A stretch of DNA of 64,000 nt from an uncultured Clostridia bacterium (GCA_934149365.1 CAKPEI010000003.1:1-64000); one strand, 5' to 3'; shown: positions 52,954 to 62,565, counted from the first letter of the stretch. Numbers and translations are program-made. Notes: generated from the letters alone by a model not told the origin.

Positions 52954-53310
52954 ATGATGATAGATATTAAAGCAATATATGTGACACTTGCTGTAGTAAT
53001 TGCTATGATAATACTTTGTATTGCAACTGTTAAAAAAATACTTAGCATAAGAAGTGGTTTTACAACATTTTTAATGTTTGTTGAAGAAATAATAGGTGCG
53101 GTATTTTTGGGATACATGCTTTCTTTAGTATATAAAGCTATGGAAAACTATGAAGTGTTTGTATCACGATATGGTGATATAAAAGATTACTTTACATATT
53201 TATCTATTTATTTTTGTTCATCGCAAGTTGTTATACTTGTACTAATATATATCTATAAATTTATAAAAAGGCATACAAGAATGATTAAAAAAAGAAGAAT
53301 TATAAAATGA
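52954..53310 (+). CDS. Hypothetical two-span membrane protein, 118 aa
   Basis: Three hydrophobic stretches (about residues 5-25, 37-57, 80-100) and a basic C-terminus (KFIKRHTRMIKKRRIIK). AGAGGTGG precedes two adjacent ATG codons (52954, 52957). It is 26 bases after the Lys-rich protein. Family unknown. Confidence 0.5.
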   Translation: MMIDIKAIYVTLAVVIAMIILCIATVKKILSIRSGFTTFLMFVEEIIGAVFLGYMLSLVYKAMENYEVFVSRYGDIKDYFTYLSIYFCSSQVVILVLIYIYKFIKRHTRMIKKRRIIK

Positions 53311-53326
53311 TATGGTAACATAAATC

Positions 53327-53355
53327 TTGACAAATCTTAAAGTATAGAGTATAGT
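53327..53355 (+). promoter_or_regulatory. Promoter of greA-lysS
   Basis: TTGACA (53327-53332) and TATAGT (53350-53355), spacer 17. Confidence 0.7.
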
Positions 53356-53414
53356 ATATAAAGTTGATTTATAAAAAATAATTAGTGTAAATTATTATTT
53401 AGGAGGAATAAAAA

Positions 53415-53894
53415 ATGGAAGAAAAAGAAGCAGTATTACTTACTGAAGAAGGATATCAAAAATTAGAAGAAGAATTAAAGTACCTTAAAGGTACTAAAAA
53501 AATGGAAGTTGCAGAAAGAATTAAAATAGCAAGAGAATTTGGAGATTTATCTGAAAACTCTGAATATGACGAAGCTAAAAACGAACAAGCACAATTAGAA
53601 GCTAAAATAATTGAAATGGAAAACACTTTGAGAAATGCTAAAATAGTTGAAAAAATCTCTACAAAAACAGTTGGAATAGGTATAACTGTTACGTTATATG
53701 ATTATGAATTTGATGAGAATATAGATTATCAAATTGTACCAGCTACAGAAGTAGATGTATTAAATAACAAAATATCTATTGAATCACCAGTTGGAAAAGC
53801 TTTATTTGGTAAGAAAAAAGGTGATGAAATAGAAGTTGAAATACCAGATGGTGTTGCAAAATACAGAATTGAAGATATTAAAAAAACAGTATAA
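53415..53894 (+). CDS. greA: Transcription elongation factor GreA
   Basis: GreA rescues backtracked RNA polymerase. The 159-residue protein has the N-terminal coiled coil with conserved acidic tip (REFGDLSENSEYDEAKNEQA) and the C-terminal FKBP-like domain (SIESPVGKALFGKKKGDEIEVEIPDG). AGGAGGAA precedes the start. lysS follows 41 bases later, a very common pair. Confidence 0.95.
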   Translation: MEEKEAVLLTEEGYQKLEEELKYLKGTKKMEVAERIKIAREFGDLSENSEYDEAKNEQAQLEAKIIEMENTLRNAKIVEKISTKTVGIGITVTLYDYEFDENIDYQIVPATEVDVLNNKISIESPVGKALFGKKKGDEIEVEIPDGVAKYRIEDIKKTV

Positions 53895-53935
53895 AAATAT
53901 AATATGATAAAAAACATTTGTTAGGAAGTGATTAA

Positions 53936-55441
53936 GTGAATAATAATGAAAATTTAAATAATGAAGAGATGTCATTAGAAGATATTAATAAGCTTGTAGA
54001 GGTAAGAATACAAAAATTAAAAGATTTACAAGAAAAGGGTAAAAATCCTTTTGAAATTACAAAATTTGATAGAACACATACAAGTAGTGACGTAAAGGAA
54101 AATTATGACGCTTTAGAAGGCAAAGATGTTGTAGTAGCAGGAAGAATAGTTGGAAAAAGAATTATGGGAAAAGCTTCTTTTTGCCATATACAAGATGGAC
54201 AAGGTAGAATTCAAAGCTATGTTAGTACAAACGACTTAGGTGATGAAGCATATAAAGAATTTAAAACTTATGATATAGGAGATATTATAGGTATTAAAGG
54301 CTTTGTGTTTAAAACAAAAACTGAGGAAATTTCTATACATGCCAAAGAAGTAACTTTACTTTGCAAATCTTTAAGACCACTTCCTGAAAAATGGCATGGA
54401 CTAAAAGATCCAGATTTAAGATATAGACAAAGATATGTTGACATGATTGTTAACCCTGAAGTTAAGGAAACTTTTGTGTTAAGAAGTAAAATAATAAAAG
54501 AATTAAGAAGAATACTAGATGAAAAAGGTTATATGGAAGTAGAAACACCTATGCTTACTACAGTAGCTACAGGTGATGCTGCAAGACCATTTGCAACTCA
54601 TCATAATACTCTTAACTTGGACATGTATCTAAGAATTGCGCCTGAACTTAATTTAAAGAGAATTATAGTTGGTGGAATAGATAAAGTATACGAAATAGGT
54701 AAGAACTTCAGAAATGAGGGAATGGATATAAAACACAATCCAGAATTTACTAATATGGAACTTTATTCTGCATATGAAGATTATAACGATATGATGAATA
54801 TAACAGAAGAAATTATTTCTACAATTGCAACTAATGTTTTAGGAACTACTAAAATAAATTATCAAGGAACAGATATAGACTTAACTCCTGGTTGGAGAAG
54901 GGTTACTATGATAGATGCAATTAAAGAAGTAACTGGTATAGACTTTAATGAAATAAAAACAGACGAGGAAGCAAGAAAACTTGCTGAAGAAAAAAATGTT
55001 GAAGTAGATCCAATAAAAAATACAAGAGGTCATATTATAAATGAATTTTTCGAAGAATTTGTAGAAGAAACATTGATACAGCCAACATTTATAATAGATT
55101 ATCCAGTTGAAGTTTCTCCACTTACTAAGAGAAAACCGTCAGATCCATCATTAGTAGAGAGATTTGAATTATTTATAGGGGGACGTGAATATGGTAATGC
55201 GTATTCAGAGCTTAACGATCCTATAGATCAAAAAGAAAGATTTATGAAACAAGCTGAAGCTAAAGCTTTAGGTGATGAAGAAGCAGGTGGCATGGATGAA
55301 GACTTTATAAATGCTCTTGAAATAGGTTTACCTCCTACAGGTGGACTTGGAATAGGGCTAGATAGACTTATAATGCTTCTTACAAACAGCTATTCTATAA
55401 GGGATGTACTATTTTTCCCTACAATGAAACCATTATCTTAA
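53936..55441 (+). CDS. lysS: Lysyl-tRNA synthetase (class II)
   Basis: LysS charges tRNA-Lys. GTG start with AGGAAGTGATT upstream. The 501-residue protein has an N-terminal OB anticodon domain (VVVAGRIVGKRIMGKASFCHIQDGQGRIQ), class II motif 1 (KIIKELRRILDEKGYMEVETPMLT), motif 2 (YEIGKNFRNEGMDIKHNPEFTNMELY) and motif 3 (GGLGIGLDRLIMLLTN). Complete. Confidence 0.96.
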   Translation: MNNNENLNNEEMSLEDINKLVEVRIQKLKDLQEKGKNPFEITKFDRTHTSSDVKENYDALEGKDVVVAGRIVGKRIMGKASFCHIQDGQGRIQSYVSTNDLGDEAYKEFKTYDIGDIIGIKGFVFKTKTEEISIHAKEVTLLCKSLRPLPEKWHGLKDPDLRYRQRYVDMIVNPEVKETFVLRSKIIKELRRILDEKGYMEVETPMLTTVATGDAARPFATHHNTLNLDMYLRIAPELNLKRIIVGGIDKVYEIGKNFRNEGMDIKHNPEFTNMELYSAYEDYNDMMNITEEIISTIATNVLGTTKINYQGTDIDLTPGWRRVTMIDAIKEVTGIDFNEIKTDEEARKLAEEKNVEVDPIKNTRGHIINEFFEEFVEETLIQPTFIIDYPVEVSPLTKRKPSDPSLVERFELFIGGREYGNAYSELNDPIDQKERFMKQAEAKALGDEEAGGMDEDFINALEIGLPPTGGLGIGLDRLIMLLTNSYSIRDVLFFPTMKPLS

Positions 55442-55616
55442 TAACACTTAATAAATGCTAATAGTAATTTAAGCCTTGAAAGCCTTATGAATAAACTGAT
55501 ATGACGATTTTTAAAAGAGGATTTAAAATGATAAAAATTAATAAATTTTAGCAAAAATAAATCTCGTAGCTGTACTAATTGCTATACAAAAATATAAAAA
55601 ACGGATAATAAATTGT

Positions 55617-55937
55617 ATGAATAAAATTATATTAAAGATATTAATAGTGGTTTCAATAATAATTATATTTTTGGGTATTTTTGCTGGAAAGAGTGTAAAA
55701 GACGAAGTAAAAAATAGAGGAATGCCTACACAAAATATTTATATTGACGGAACTGATGCTACTGCTTTTACAGAGGCTTTTGTAGAAATAGGTTCTGGTT
55801 TATTAGGTGTTGTTACGATAATTTATAGGCATTATAGGCGTGGCATGTGTTTGGGGGATTTATGGAATAATTCTTCTAATAATTACAATTATGAAAAAAT
55901 GCAAACTGCAAAGAAACAAATAATCAGAACTAAATAG
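55617..55937 (+). CDS. Hypothetical small membrane protein, 106 aa
   Basis: An N-terminal span (about residues 5-25) and a second hydrophobic part (AFVEIGSGLLGVVTIIY) precede a Lys/Asn-rich tail. No strong ribosome site. The 175-base gap before it holds only a 7-codon ORF. A short motif CGTAGCTGTA recurs before this gene (about 55565) and after the next one (56524). Unknown; could be part of a small accessory cassette. Confidence 0.4.
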   Translation: MNKIILKILIVVSIIIIFLGIFAGKSVKDEVKNRGMPTQNIYIDGTDATAFTEAFVEIGSGLLGVVTIIYRHYRRGMCLGDLWNNSSNNYNYEKMQTAKKQIIRTK

Positions 55938-55985
55938 ATTTATTAATAAATATATGATAGTTCAAAAAAGTAAAAAAGGAGTATT

Positions 55986-56486
55986 ATGAAAGAAGAATTA
56001 AATGATTTTTTAAAAATAGCATATAAATATAATCGAGTAAAAGATTTGAAAGAAGCATTTGAAGAATATCCAGTAGAAGAAGAATGGCATAAAGGAAAAA
56101 TTGAGAATGTTTTAAAAGAAGATAGTGAAGATTATAATATAAGTTATAACATTGGAGATATTGTATTTGTTAAAGAATATATTTATTCGGATGGTAAAAA
56201 AGGAACTAATCATTTTTTTGTAATAATAGATAAAGATAATACAGCTGTTCCTATTGAGAATTTTGGAATGCTAATATCATCTAATTTAGAAAAGTTAAAA
56301 TTTAAATCTAATAAATTATTAGAAAAAGATGTTTTTAATAATTTAAAGAAAGATAGCATAGTAAAAACAGATGTAGTGTATAAAATTTTAAATGAACAAA
56401 TAATTTTCAAAATTGGTATAATAGATAATGAGAAGATAGAAGAATACAAAAAATGTTTTTATGAAAGTTTGAAAGATGAAAATTAG
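55986..56486 (+). CDS. PemK/MazF-like toxin-fold protein
   Basis: The 166-residue protein has a C-terminal half like PemK/MazF RNases: YNIGDIVFVKEYIYSDGKKGTNHFFVIIDKDN, NFGMLISSN, then KDSIVKTDVVYKI. A helical N-terminal 45 residues (KEELNDFLKIAYKYNRVKDLKEAFEEYPVEEEW) could act like an antitoxin in cis. No separate antitoxin ORF is visible. AAAAAGGAG precedes ATG. It may be a single-chain or degenerate toxin. Gap 56487-56693 has only a palindrome (AGCAATGTCGA/TCGACATTGCT, 56629-56655). Confidence 0.6.
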   Translation: MKEELNDFLKIAYKYNRVKDLKEAFEEYPVEEEWHKGKIENVLKEDSEDYNISYNIGDIVFVKEYIYSDGKKGTNHFFVIIDKDNTAVPIENFGMLISSNLEKLKFKSNKLLEKDVFNNLKKDSIVKTDVVYKILNEQIIFKIGIIDNEKIEEYKKCFYESLKDEN

Positions 56487-56693
56487 CTAATAAAGATTTA
56501 ATAAGTTTTAATAAATGCAATCGCGTAGCTGTAATTTTAAAAATGAAATGATTGAAACGTAACAAACAGTTGGATTACGGAAAATGTGTAATTGTATCAA
56601 TGAAGCCATTAAATTAATGAAATAAAAAAGCAATGTCGAGAAAATCGACATTGCTAGTTTAGATAAGCCAGTAAAAATACAATATATAACAAA

Positions 56694-56717
56694 AGCAATA
56701 GGTATTTTCCTATTGCT
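56694..56717 (-). terminator. Terminator of DUF4364 gene
   Basis: AGCAATAGG and CCTATTGCT overlap the minus-strand stop; TTTTGTT follows on the minus strand. Confidence 0.75.
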
Positions 56718-57234
56718 TTGTCATTAATTCTATTATTTTTACATATATGTTATTTGCATCATTTTCCCAATTTTTTGAGATTGTTTTTGCATTTTCCATA
56801 TCGCCTGCATATATTGTTATATTTAATAGTTCATCATTTCCATCCTTTATATAGCAAGCAATTTTGTATTCGCCGTATTTGATAGGTATTATTTGTGAAC
56901 CTATTTCATAAGTTTTCTTTATTTCATTTATCTGTTTTGATAACATTTTTTTTATATTATGCATACTTATACCAGGTATTAACTCTATAAGTTCTTCTAA
57001 AGTAGAATGCCCATTTTCTGTTAGACTGTAATATTTGATACCATTTTCTATATTTTCGCGTATATGACCACTGGCTAGTAATTTATCTATGTACTCGCAT
57101 ATGTCAAAGTAGGTAATACTCTCAAAATCTGAACACATTTTAACAATTTGTTCAAGTGATAAGTATGAACCTGATTCATCAAGTACTAACAAGATTATAA
57201 ATTTCTTATCAAAAAATTCAAAATTGTCGTCCAC
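56710..57234 (-). CDS. DUF4364 winged-helix-like protein
   Basis: GTG start (complement of 57232-57234), supported by GGAGGGG upstream. The 174-residue protein begins with a winged-helix-like domain (FIILLVLDESGSYLSLEQIVKMCSD...YFDICEYIDKLLASGHI...YYSLTENGHSTLEELIELI), then a beta domain (SQIIPIKYGEYKIACYI). This matches the clostridial DUF4364 family of presumed regulators. It is divergent from cmk. Confidence 0.78.
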   Translation of the reverse strand: MDDNFEFFDKKFIILLVLDESGSYLSLEQIVKMCSDFESITYFDICEYIDKLLASGHIRENIENGIKYYSLTENGHSTLEELIELIPGISMHNIKKMLSKQINEIKKTYEIGSQIIPIKYGEYKIACYIKDGNDELLNITIYAGDMENAKTISKNWENDANNIYVKIIELMTKQ

Positions 57235-57309
57235 AAAAACCCCTCCATTCTTTACAACTGGATACATATATGATATCATAAACAGTGTAAAAAATAAAGG
57301 GGGATATTA

Positions 57310-57984
57310 ATGAATAAGTACATAATTGCAGTAGATGGACCATCAGCAGCTGGAAAATCTTGTATGTCAAAAAAGATAAGTGATAAATTAAATATTGTAT
57401 ATATAGATACAGGTGCAATGTATAGAGCAGTAGCACTTTATGTTATAGAAAATAATATTGATGTATCTAACGATGAACAAGTAAAAGAAATGTTAGAAAA
57501 TATAGATATAAAGTTTGAGAGAGTAAATGAAGAATTACACATATTTTTAAATAATGTAGATGTAGCTTCAAAGATAAGAACAGAAGAGATAGCTATGCTT
57601 GCTTCTAAAGTTTCTGCTATAAAGAGAGTAAGAGTAGATATGGTTGATAGACAAAGAAAGTTAGCTAAAGACTATAGTGTTATATTAGATGGAAGAGATA
57701 TTGGAAGTGTTGTCTTTCCAAATGCAGATTTAAAAGTATATCTTACAGCAAGTGAGGAAGAAAGAGCTAAGAGAAGATTATATGATTTAAAACAAAAAGG
57801 TATTAATACTACATTTGATGAAGTACTAGAAGATATAAAAAAAAGAGATTATAACGATATAAACAAGCCAATATCACCGCTAGTAAAGACTGAAGATGCA
57901 GTGTTAATAGATACAACAAATATGACAAAAGAAGAAGTAATAGATGAAGTAATAGTTTTACTTAAAGAAAGGAATGTTATTTAA
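57310..57984 (+). CDS. cmk: Cytidylate kinase
   Basis: Cmk phosphorylates CMP and dCMP. The 224-residue protein has the P-loop GPSAAGKS at residues 10-17, YIDTGAMYRAVAL, the conserved ILDGRDIGSVVFPNADLKVYLTAS and the lid (ERAKRRLYDL). It heads a tight run: plsC starts 3 bases after the stop and overlaps the next gene. Confidence 0.95.
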   Translation: MNKYIIAVDGPSAAGKSCMSKKISDKLNIVYIDTGAMYRAVALYVIENNIDVSNDEQVKEMLENIDIKFERVNEELHIFLNNVDVASKIRTEEIAMLASKVSAIKRVRVDMVDRQRKLAKDYSVILDGRDIGSVVFPNADLKVYLTASEEERAKRRLYDLKQKGINTTFDEVLEDIKKRDYNDINKPISPLVKTEDAVLIDTTNMTKEEVIDEVIVLLKERNVI

Positions 57985-57987
57985 CAT

Positions 57988-58584
57988 ATGCTTAAAGTAT
58001 TTAAAAGTATAGTATATTTTGTTATATGCAAGTTGCTATTTAGAGTTGAATATATAAATTTAGACAAGAAAAAACAATTAGAAGGCAGAAATGTAATTTG
58101 TGCCAATCATAATGATTGGATAGATGCAGTTATTATGTGGACAAAGACAGAAAAGCCTAAAATAATGGCAAAGGCAGAACTTTTTAAAGTGCCTATGTGG
58201 TCACATATTCTTAAAGCTTGTGGTATTTTTCCAATAAATAGAGGGCAGAAAGACTTTAAAAGTATTTATCATGCTGTTAAAGTAGTAGAAGAAGGAAACA
58301 ATCTTGTTATATTCCCTGAAGGAACAAGAAAGGCAAAAAAGAAGAATGTAAAGGCTAAAATTGGTGCAGTGTATGTTGCTATAGCTGCAGATGCAGATAT
58401 AATACCGGTGTATATAGAAGAAGGAAAAAGATATCCTTTTAAGAAAATAAGGGTGGTACATGGAACTCCATACAGTCTTAGCGAGTATAAAGAACAAATA
58501 AAGGATAAAAAGCTTTTGAATGAGTTAACAACAGAGCTTATGGATAAAATATATAGTTTAGGAGATAAAATAGATGCTAAATAA
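57988..58584 (+). CDS. plsC: 1-acyl-sn-glycerol-3-phosphate acyltransferase
   Basis: PlsC adds the second acyl chain to form phosphatidic acid. The 198-residue protein has one N-terminal hydrophobic anchor and the HX4D motif (His41-Asp46 in ANHNDWIDAV), GIFPINRGQKD, and the FPEGTRKAKK motif (about 107). It is coupled to cmk (3-base gap) and overlaps the methyltransferase by 11 bases. It complements plsY at 47924. Confidence 0.92.
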   Translation: MLKVFKSIVYFVICKLLFRVEYINLDKKKQLEGRNVICANHNDWIDAVIMWTKTEKPKIMAKAELFKVPMWSHILKACGIFPINRGQKDFKSIYHAVKVVEEGNNLVIFPEGTRKAKKKNVKAKIGAVYVAIAADADIIPVYIEEGKRYPFKKIRVVHGTPYSLSEYKEQIKDKKLLNELTTELMDKIYSLGDKIDAK

Positions 58585-59173
58585 AGAAAAATTAGAAGTT
58601 TTAAAGAAATTTGCAAGAGAAAATCATGTTCCAATATTGCAAGATGACACAATGCAAGTTATAAAAACAATACTTGCTATAAGAAAGCCAAATAAAATAC
58701 TGGAAATAGGTACTGCGGTTGGATATTCAGCATTGTGCTTTTCTGAGTATTTAGAAGGTGAAAATGCTATAATTAAATCAGTTGAACTAGATAAAGTTAC
58801 AAGTGAAATGGCTAAAAATAATATAAAGGAAATAAGTGACAATAATAATATAATGGTAACAAATATGGACGCTTATGAATACATGAAAACACTTAATGAA
58901 AAGTTTGATGTTGTTTTTATTGATGCTGCAAAAGGGCAATACATGAAGTACTTAGAACAAGCATATAGACTTACTCAAAAAGGTTCTATAATAATTGCAG
59001 ATAACGTTTTGTTAAGAGGCATGGTTATGGGCGGTTACAATGAACATAAACACAGAACTGCAGTAACAAGATTAAGAGAATATATAAAAGAAGTAACTGA
59101 AAACCCAAGACTTGAAAGTACAGTTCTTGATGTAGGTGATGGACTTGCAATTTCAGTAATTAAAGAAGATTAA
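58574..59173 (+). CDS. SAM-dependent O-methyltransferase (TrmR/COG4122 type)
   Basis: The 199-residue protein has the class I SAM fold: ILEIGTAVGYSALCF (motif I), VELDKVTSEMAKNNI, and DVVFIDAAKGQYMKYLEQA with the metal/catalytic Asp, then IIADNVLLRG. This is the COG4122 group, which includes TrmR, a tRNA wobble 5-hydroxyuridine methyltransferase in Bacillus, so that role is plausible. It overlaps plsC by 11 bases. Confidence 0.85.
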   Translation: MLNKEKLEVLKKFARENHVPILQDDTMQVIKTILAIRKPNKILEIGTAVGYSALCFSEYLEGENAIIKSVELDKVTSEMAKNNIKEISDNNNIMVTNMDAYEYMKTLNEKFDVVFIDAAKGQYMKYLEQAYRLTQKGSIIIADNVLLRGMVMGGYNEHKHRTAVTRLREYIKEVTENPRLESTVLDVGDGLAISVIKED

Positions 59174-59182
59174 AAAAATACC

Positions 59183-59213
59183 ATATCTTAAAATAAGATA
59201 TGGCGTTTTTTAT
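59183..59213. terminator. Terminator between convergent genes
   Basis: CCATATCTTA and TAAGATATGG form a 10-bp stem, then CGTTTTTTATT. It serves the cmk-plsC-methyltransferase operon and perhaps the minus-strand gene. Confidence 0.82.
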
Positions 59214-60910
59214 TATTTTTTTCTTCCAAACCATTTTTTCTTGTATTCAACAGGAAGTAATGAAGCAACATCTTCATTTTTAGGGTTCGAATAAAATAGT
59301 GAAAAGTAACTAGATATGTCTACTGGTACACAAAGGTAACCAGAAGCGTTATATGTAATCATAAATACTGTAAACTTTTTAGAAGTTTCTACTAGTAAAT
59401 ATTCCTTATTATTAGCAGTTAAGAAATACATGTTATCAATAGATGTTTGTTTGTATTCTGGAAAAGCTTCTCTTAAAGAAGAAACAACTTTTTCAATTTT
59501 ATCTACATACATATTTGAGTAATCACTATTTAAAAGATATCTTAGGTTGTCTGTAGGAAGTATTGTACAATTATTATTTAACTTTTTAATATTTTTATCT
59601 AGTGAAGAAATTTCAATAACATGTGAAAATCTATCGTTTACAGTTAAAAACACGTGACCTATGGATAAATCTTCGTTTATATCTTTTATATTTGCATAAA
59701 AACCTATTTTTTTAGATACATCTGTAAATTTGTCATTAAATAATACATGATTTATTAGTGAGTATCTTAACTTTTGTATTAAGTTTATTGCAGTAAGTTC
59801 ACTATCTGGCATAAGTTTATATATGATAGTGTTAAATACAGTATCTGTAATTTTTTTGTTTGGAAATATTAACATATCATTAAACATCTTAAGCTTACTA
59901 GCGTATTTATATGGTGAAAGGTAAGAAATTGATGTTATAATTTTATCTGCTAACATGTTTTGAATTGTAGAAATATCTTTTAATATTTTTTCTTCTAAAT
60001 TATCAATTGTTTCAGATAAGCTTATTTCCAAATCGCCGTCTAATTCATCAACCTTATTAAACTTAATTAGGGTTGTTTCTATTTTACTGTTTATTTTATC
60101 TCTTTCTTTTTTTAAATCATCTAGGCAAGGGTTTAAAACATTCTTTTTCATTTCTATATAGTTTAAATTTAAAAGTTTAGATAAGTATTGTAGTTTACAA
60201 TAGTTTGAGTACTCTCTACTAACTTTATCAAATGTTTTTAAGAATTTTTTGCTGTTTTCAAAAGATGTTTTTTCGAATATTCTTTCTAACGCTTTTTCAG
60301 CAGAATGAGAGAATAGAGCAGTATAAATTAACTGTTCATCGACATCAAGCGCAAAACATAATTCGGATAATATTTTACCCTCTAAAGAGTATATATCATT
60401 ATCAGCTGTAATCTCATATCCTAAAAAGTTATGTGAAAAAGTTTTGTACGTTGGATTTATGCCAATGTTTGTAGGAAGAGAGCCAAGAAGCTTGCAAACT
60501 ATATTAGAGAAGACAGCTCTGTTTAATGCAAAGTTCTCGTGATATATTTTGTAATTAGTTTTTCCTAGTTTAACAGTTCCAAAAGCTACTTTATATGAAT
60601 GCTCATCAATTTCAGTTGTAGATATAGCATATAATAATCTTAAATAGATTGCTGAAATATTAGTTTCATCCTTTATATACAAAGTTTTTTTGTTTGCATC
60701 ATAATATCCACTTTTGTAATCGTATTTGTCGTCTGAGCCAATTATAACATAATCAACATTTTCATATAGTTTTTCTATTAATCTATTTTTTTGAGTATTA
60801 CCAATATACCCAAATTCTACTAGTTTATTAAACAATGAATCTACAATTTCCATAAAAGAATTACTTAAGTTAAATTTTTCTTGAAATTCTGTTAAATTTG
60901 TATTAATCAT
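59213..60910 (-). CDS. Hypothetical 565-aa protein
   Basis: ATG (complement of 60908-60910) with GGAGGAT upstream is the start; the longer open frame lacks a ribosome site. The soluble, largely helical protein has no signal peptide or membrane span. Visible regions: an N-terminal segment (MEIVDSLFNKLVEFGYIGN), a long coiled-coil-like middle (about 270-330, KKERDKINSKIETTLIKF...LDGDLEISLSETIDNLEEKIL) and a compact C-terminal half ending KKKWFGRKK. I do not recognise it. It shares orientation with the GlmU-like gene, separated by a terminator. Confidence 0.6.
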   Translation of the reverse strand: MINTNLTEFQEKFNLSNSFMEIVDSLFNKLVEFGYIGNTQKNRLIEKLYENVDYVIIGSDDKYDYKSGYYDANKKTLYIKDETNISAIYLRLLYAISTTEIDEHSYKVAFGTVKLGKTNYKIYHENFALNRAVFSNIVCKLLGSLPTNIGINPTYKTFSHNFLGYEITADNDIYSLEGKILSELCFALDVDEQLIYTALFSHSAEKALERIFEKTSFENSKKFLKTFDKVSREYSNYCKLQYLSKLLNLNYIEMKKNVLNPCLDDLKKERDKINSKIETTLIKFNKVDELDGDLEISLSETIDNLEEKILKDISTIQNMLADKIITSISYLSPYKYASKLKMFNDMLIFPNKKITDTVFNTIIYKLMPDSELTAINLIQKLRYSLINHVLFNDKFTDVSKKIGFYANIKDINEDLSIGHVFLTVNDRFSHVIEISSLDKNIKKLNNNCTILPTDNLRYLLNSDYSNMYVDKIEKVVSSLREAFPEYKQTSIDNMYFLTANNKEYLLVETSKKFTVFMITYNASGYLCVPVDISSYFSLFYSNPKNEDVASLLPVEYKKKWFGRKK

Positions 60911-60980
60911 TTTTATCCTCCGTTTACATATATCAACTATAGAAATTGTATAATATATTTCAAAAAAAAACAAGGTTAAC

Positions 60981-61017
60981 ACCAAAAAAAATTACGAATA
61001 AATCGTAATTTTTTGGT
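60981..61017. terminator. Terminator of GlmU-like gene (perfect palindrome)
   Basis: ACCAAAAAAAATTACGA and TCGTAATTTTTTGGT pair almost perfectly around ATAAA, with T runs on either strand; placed just after the minus-strand stop at 61038. Confidence 0.8.
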
Positions 61018-61037
61018 AAAATATATTAATTACATTT

Positions 61038-61994
61038 TTATGATACAATGTTTGAAAAAGCGGTAATATGAGTATTAGGCTCTATAGTAGCGTTTTCAAT
61101 GTTAGAACATTCAATTATGCAGTTTTCTCCTATAGTAGTTTTCCCTTTTATACAAGTACCAGGGAAAATAGTAGAGTCTTTTCCTATAACTACATCTTCA
61201 CCAATATATGTATTTTCTGTATCTATTATAGTAATACCAGCTTCTAAGAGCTTTTTATTTGTTCTTCTAAACATTGCTTTTGCAGCACTTGCAAGTTCTT
61301 CTCTTGAGTTTACATTTTGGCTTTCCGAACTATCTTTTAAAGTATATGCTCCTACAGATTTGTTATCTAATAAAATATGATACAAAGTATCAGTTATATA
61401 GTATTCATTTTGAGCGTTGTTATTAGTAAGTTTTGAAAGGGAAGAAAGAAGGTCTGCTCCTTTGTATAGATATACACCTAAGTTTACTTCTTTTATTTGT
61501 TTTTCGCTTTCTGTAGCATCTTTTTGTTCAACTATTTTCTTAAATAGATTTTCACCATAACGTACAATTCTACCATAACCAAATGGGTTATCTAAAATAG
61601 CAGTAAGAGCACAAGCAGAATAATTATTTTCTTCAAAATAATTAATAAAGTCAGTTATAGACTGAGAAGAAATAAGTGGCATATCACCATTTATAACAAG
61701 AACATTAGAATCCTCTGATATAAAATCAGTAGCTTGCATTACAGCATGACCTGTTCCTAAAAGTTCTGTTTGAAGTGCATAAGATATATTTGAATAATCT
61801 TTAAAATATTCTTTTACCATATCAGCTTTATGACCAACCACCATGCAGATATCTTCTATACCAGCTTTCATCATACTATCTACAACATATTCTGCTATAC
61901 ATTTATCAAATATTTTATGTAGTGCTTTAGGAATATCTGAATTCATTCTTTTCCCTAGTCCACCGCATAACACAATTCCTTTATATTTATTCAA
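61038..61994 (-). CDS. glmU: GlmU-like UDP-GlcNAc pyrophosphorylase lacking the acetyltransferase domain
   Basis: GlmU normally makes UDP-GlcNAc in two steps. This protein keeps the uridylyltransferase domain: LCGGLGKRMNSDIPKALH (nucleotide loop), LQTELLGTGHAVMQA, VINGDMPLI, GYGRIVR and EVNLGVYL. It ends at about 318 residues after only a few hexapeptide turns (YIGEDVVIGKDSTIFPGTCI), instead of about 455, so the acetyltransferase site is missing. No leftover 3' sequence is seen downstream. TTG 61994 has GGAG nine bases upstream; TTG 62003 is too close to it. Acetyl transfer must come from another protein. Confidence 0.85.
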   Translation of the reverse strand: MNKYKGIVLCGGLGKRMNSDIPKALHKIFDKCIAEYVVDSMMKAGIEDICMVVGHKADMVKEYFKDYSNISYALQTELLGTGHAVMQATDFISEDSNVLVINGDMPLISSQSITDFINYFEENNYSACALTAILDNPFGYGRIVRYGENLFKKIVEQKDATESEKQIKEVNLGVYLYKGADLLSSLSKLTNNNAQNEYYITDTLYHILLDNKSVGAYTLKDSSESQNVNSREELASAAKAMFRRTNKKLLEAGITIIDTENTYIGEDVVIGKDSTIFPGTCIKGKTTIGENCIIECSNIENATIEPNTHITAFSNIVS

Positions 61995-62113
61995 ATTAAT
62001 CAACTCCTTTGATAATGAAAGTTTAGCACAAAACTATCATAAAGTAAATAGCGAAAAATGTAACATAGGTATGTTACAAGAATATTACAAATAAATAAAT
62101 AATACCAAAAGTG

Positions 62114-62142
62114 TTGAAAAAAGTTTTAATATACAGTAGAAT
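62114..62142 (+). promoter_or_regulatory. Conserved promoter of leader RNA, copy C
   Basis: TTGAAA (62114-62119) and TAGAAT (62137-62142), spacer 17, as in copy B. Confidence 0.7.
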
Positions 62143-62145
62143 AAA

Positions 62146-62378
<233 letters not shown>

Positions 62379-62404
62379 GAGCTTTAAACAAAAATAAATT
62401 AAGG

Positions 62405-62410
62405 TATAAT
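62405..62410 (+). promoter_or_regulatory. Likely -10 element of variable gene C
   Basis: AAGGTATAAT followed by CATGATAGTAAGTCATG, as in copy B. Confidence 0.4.
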
Positions 62411-62565
62411 CATGATAGTAAGTCATGTAAATATACACAGCCATATATACATAAAAAACATAACCAAAAATACATAAAAGCAATTAAAAATAATTGCAAA
62501 AGTTAAAGTAATGTGAAATAATATGTATATATAAAAATTGTTCTAAGAAAATGGAGGTAAAAAGT

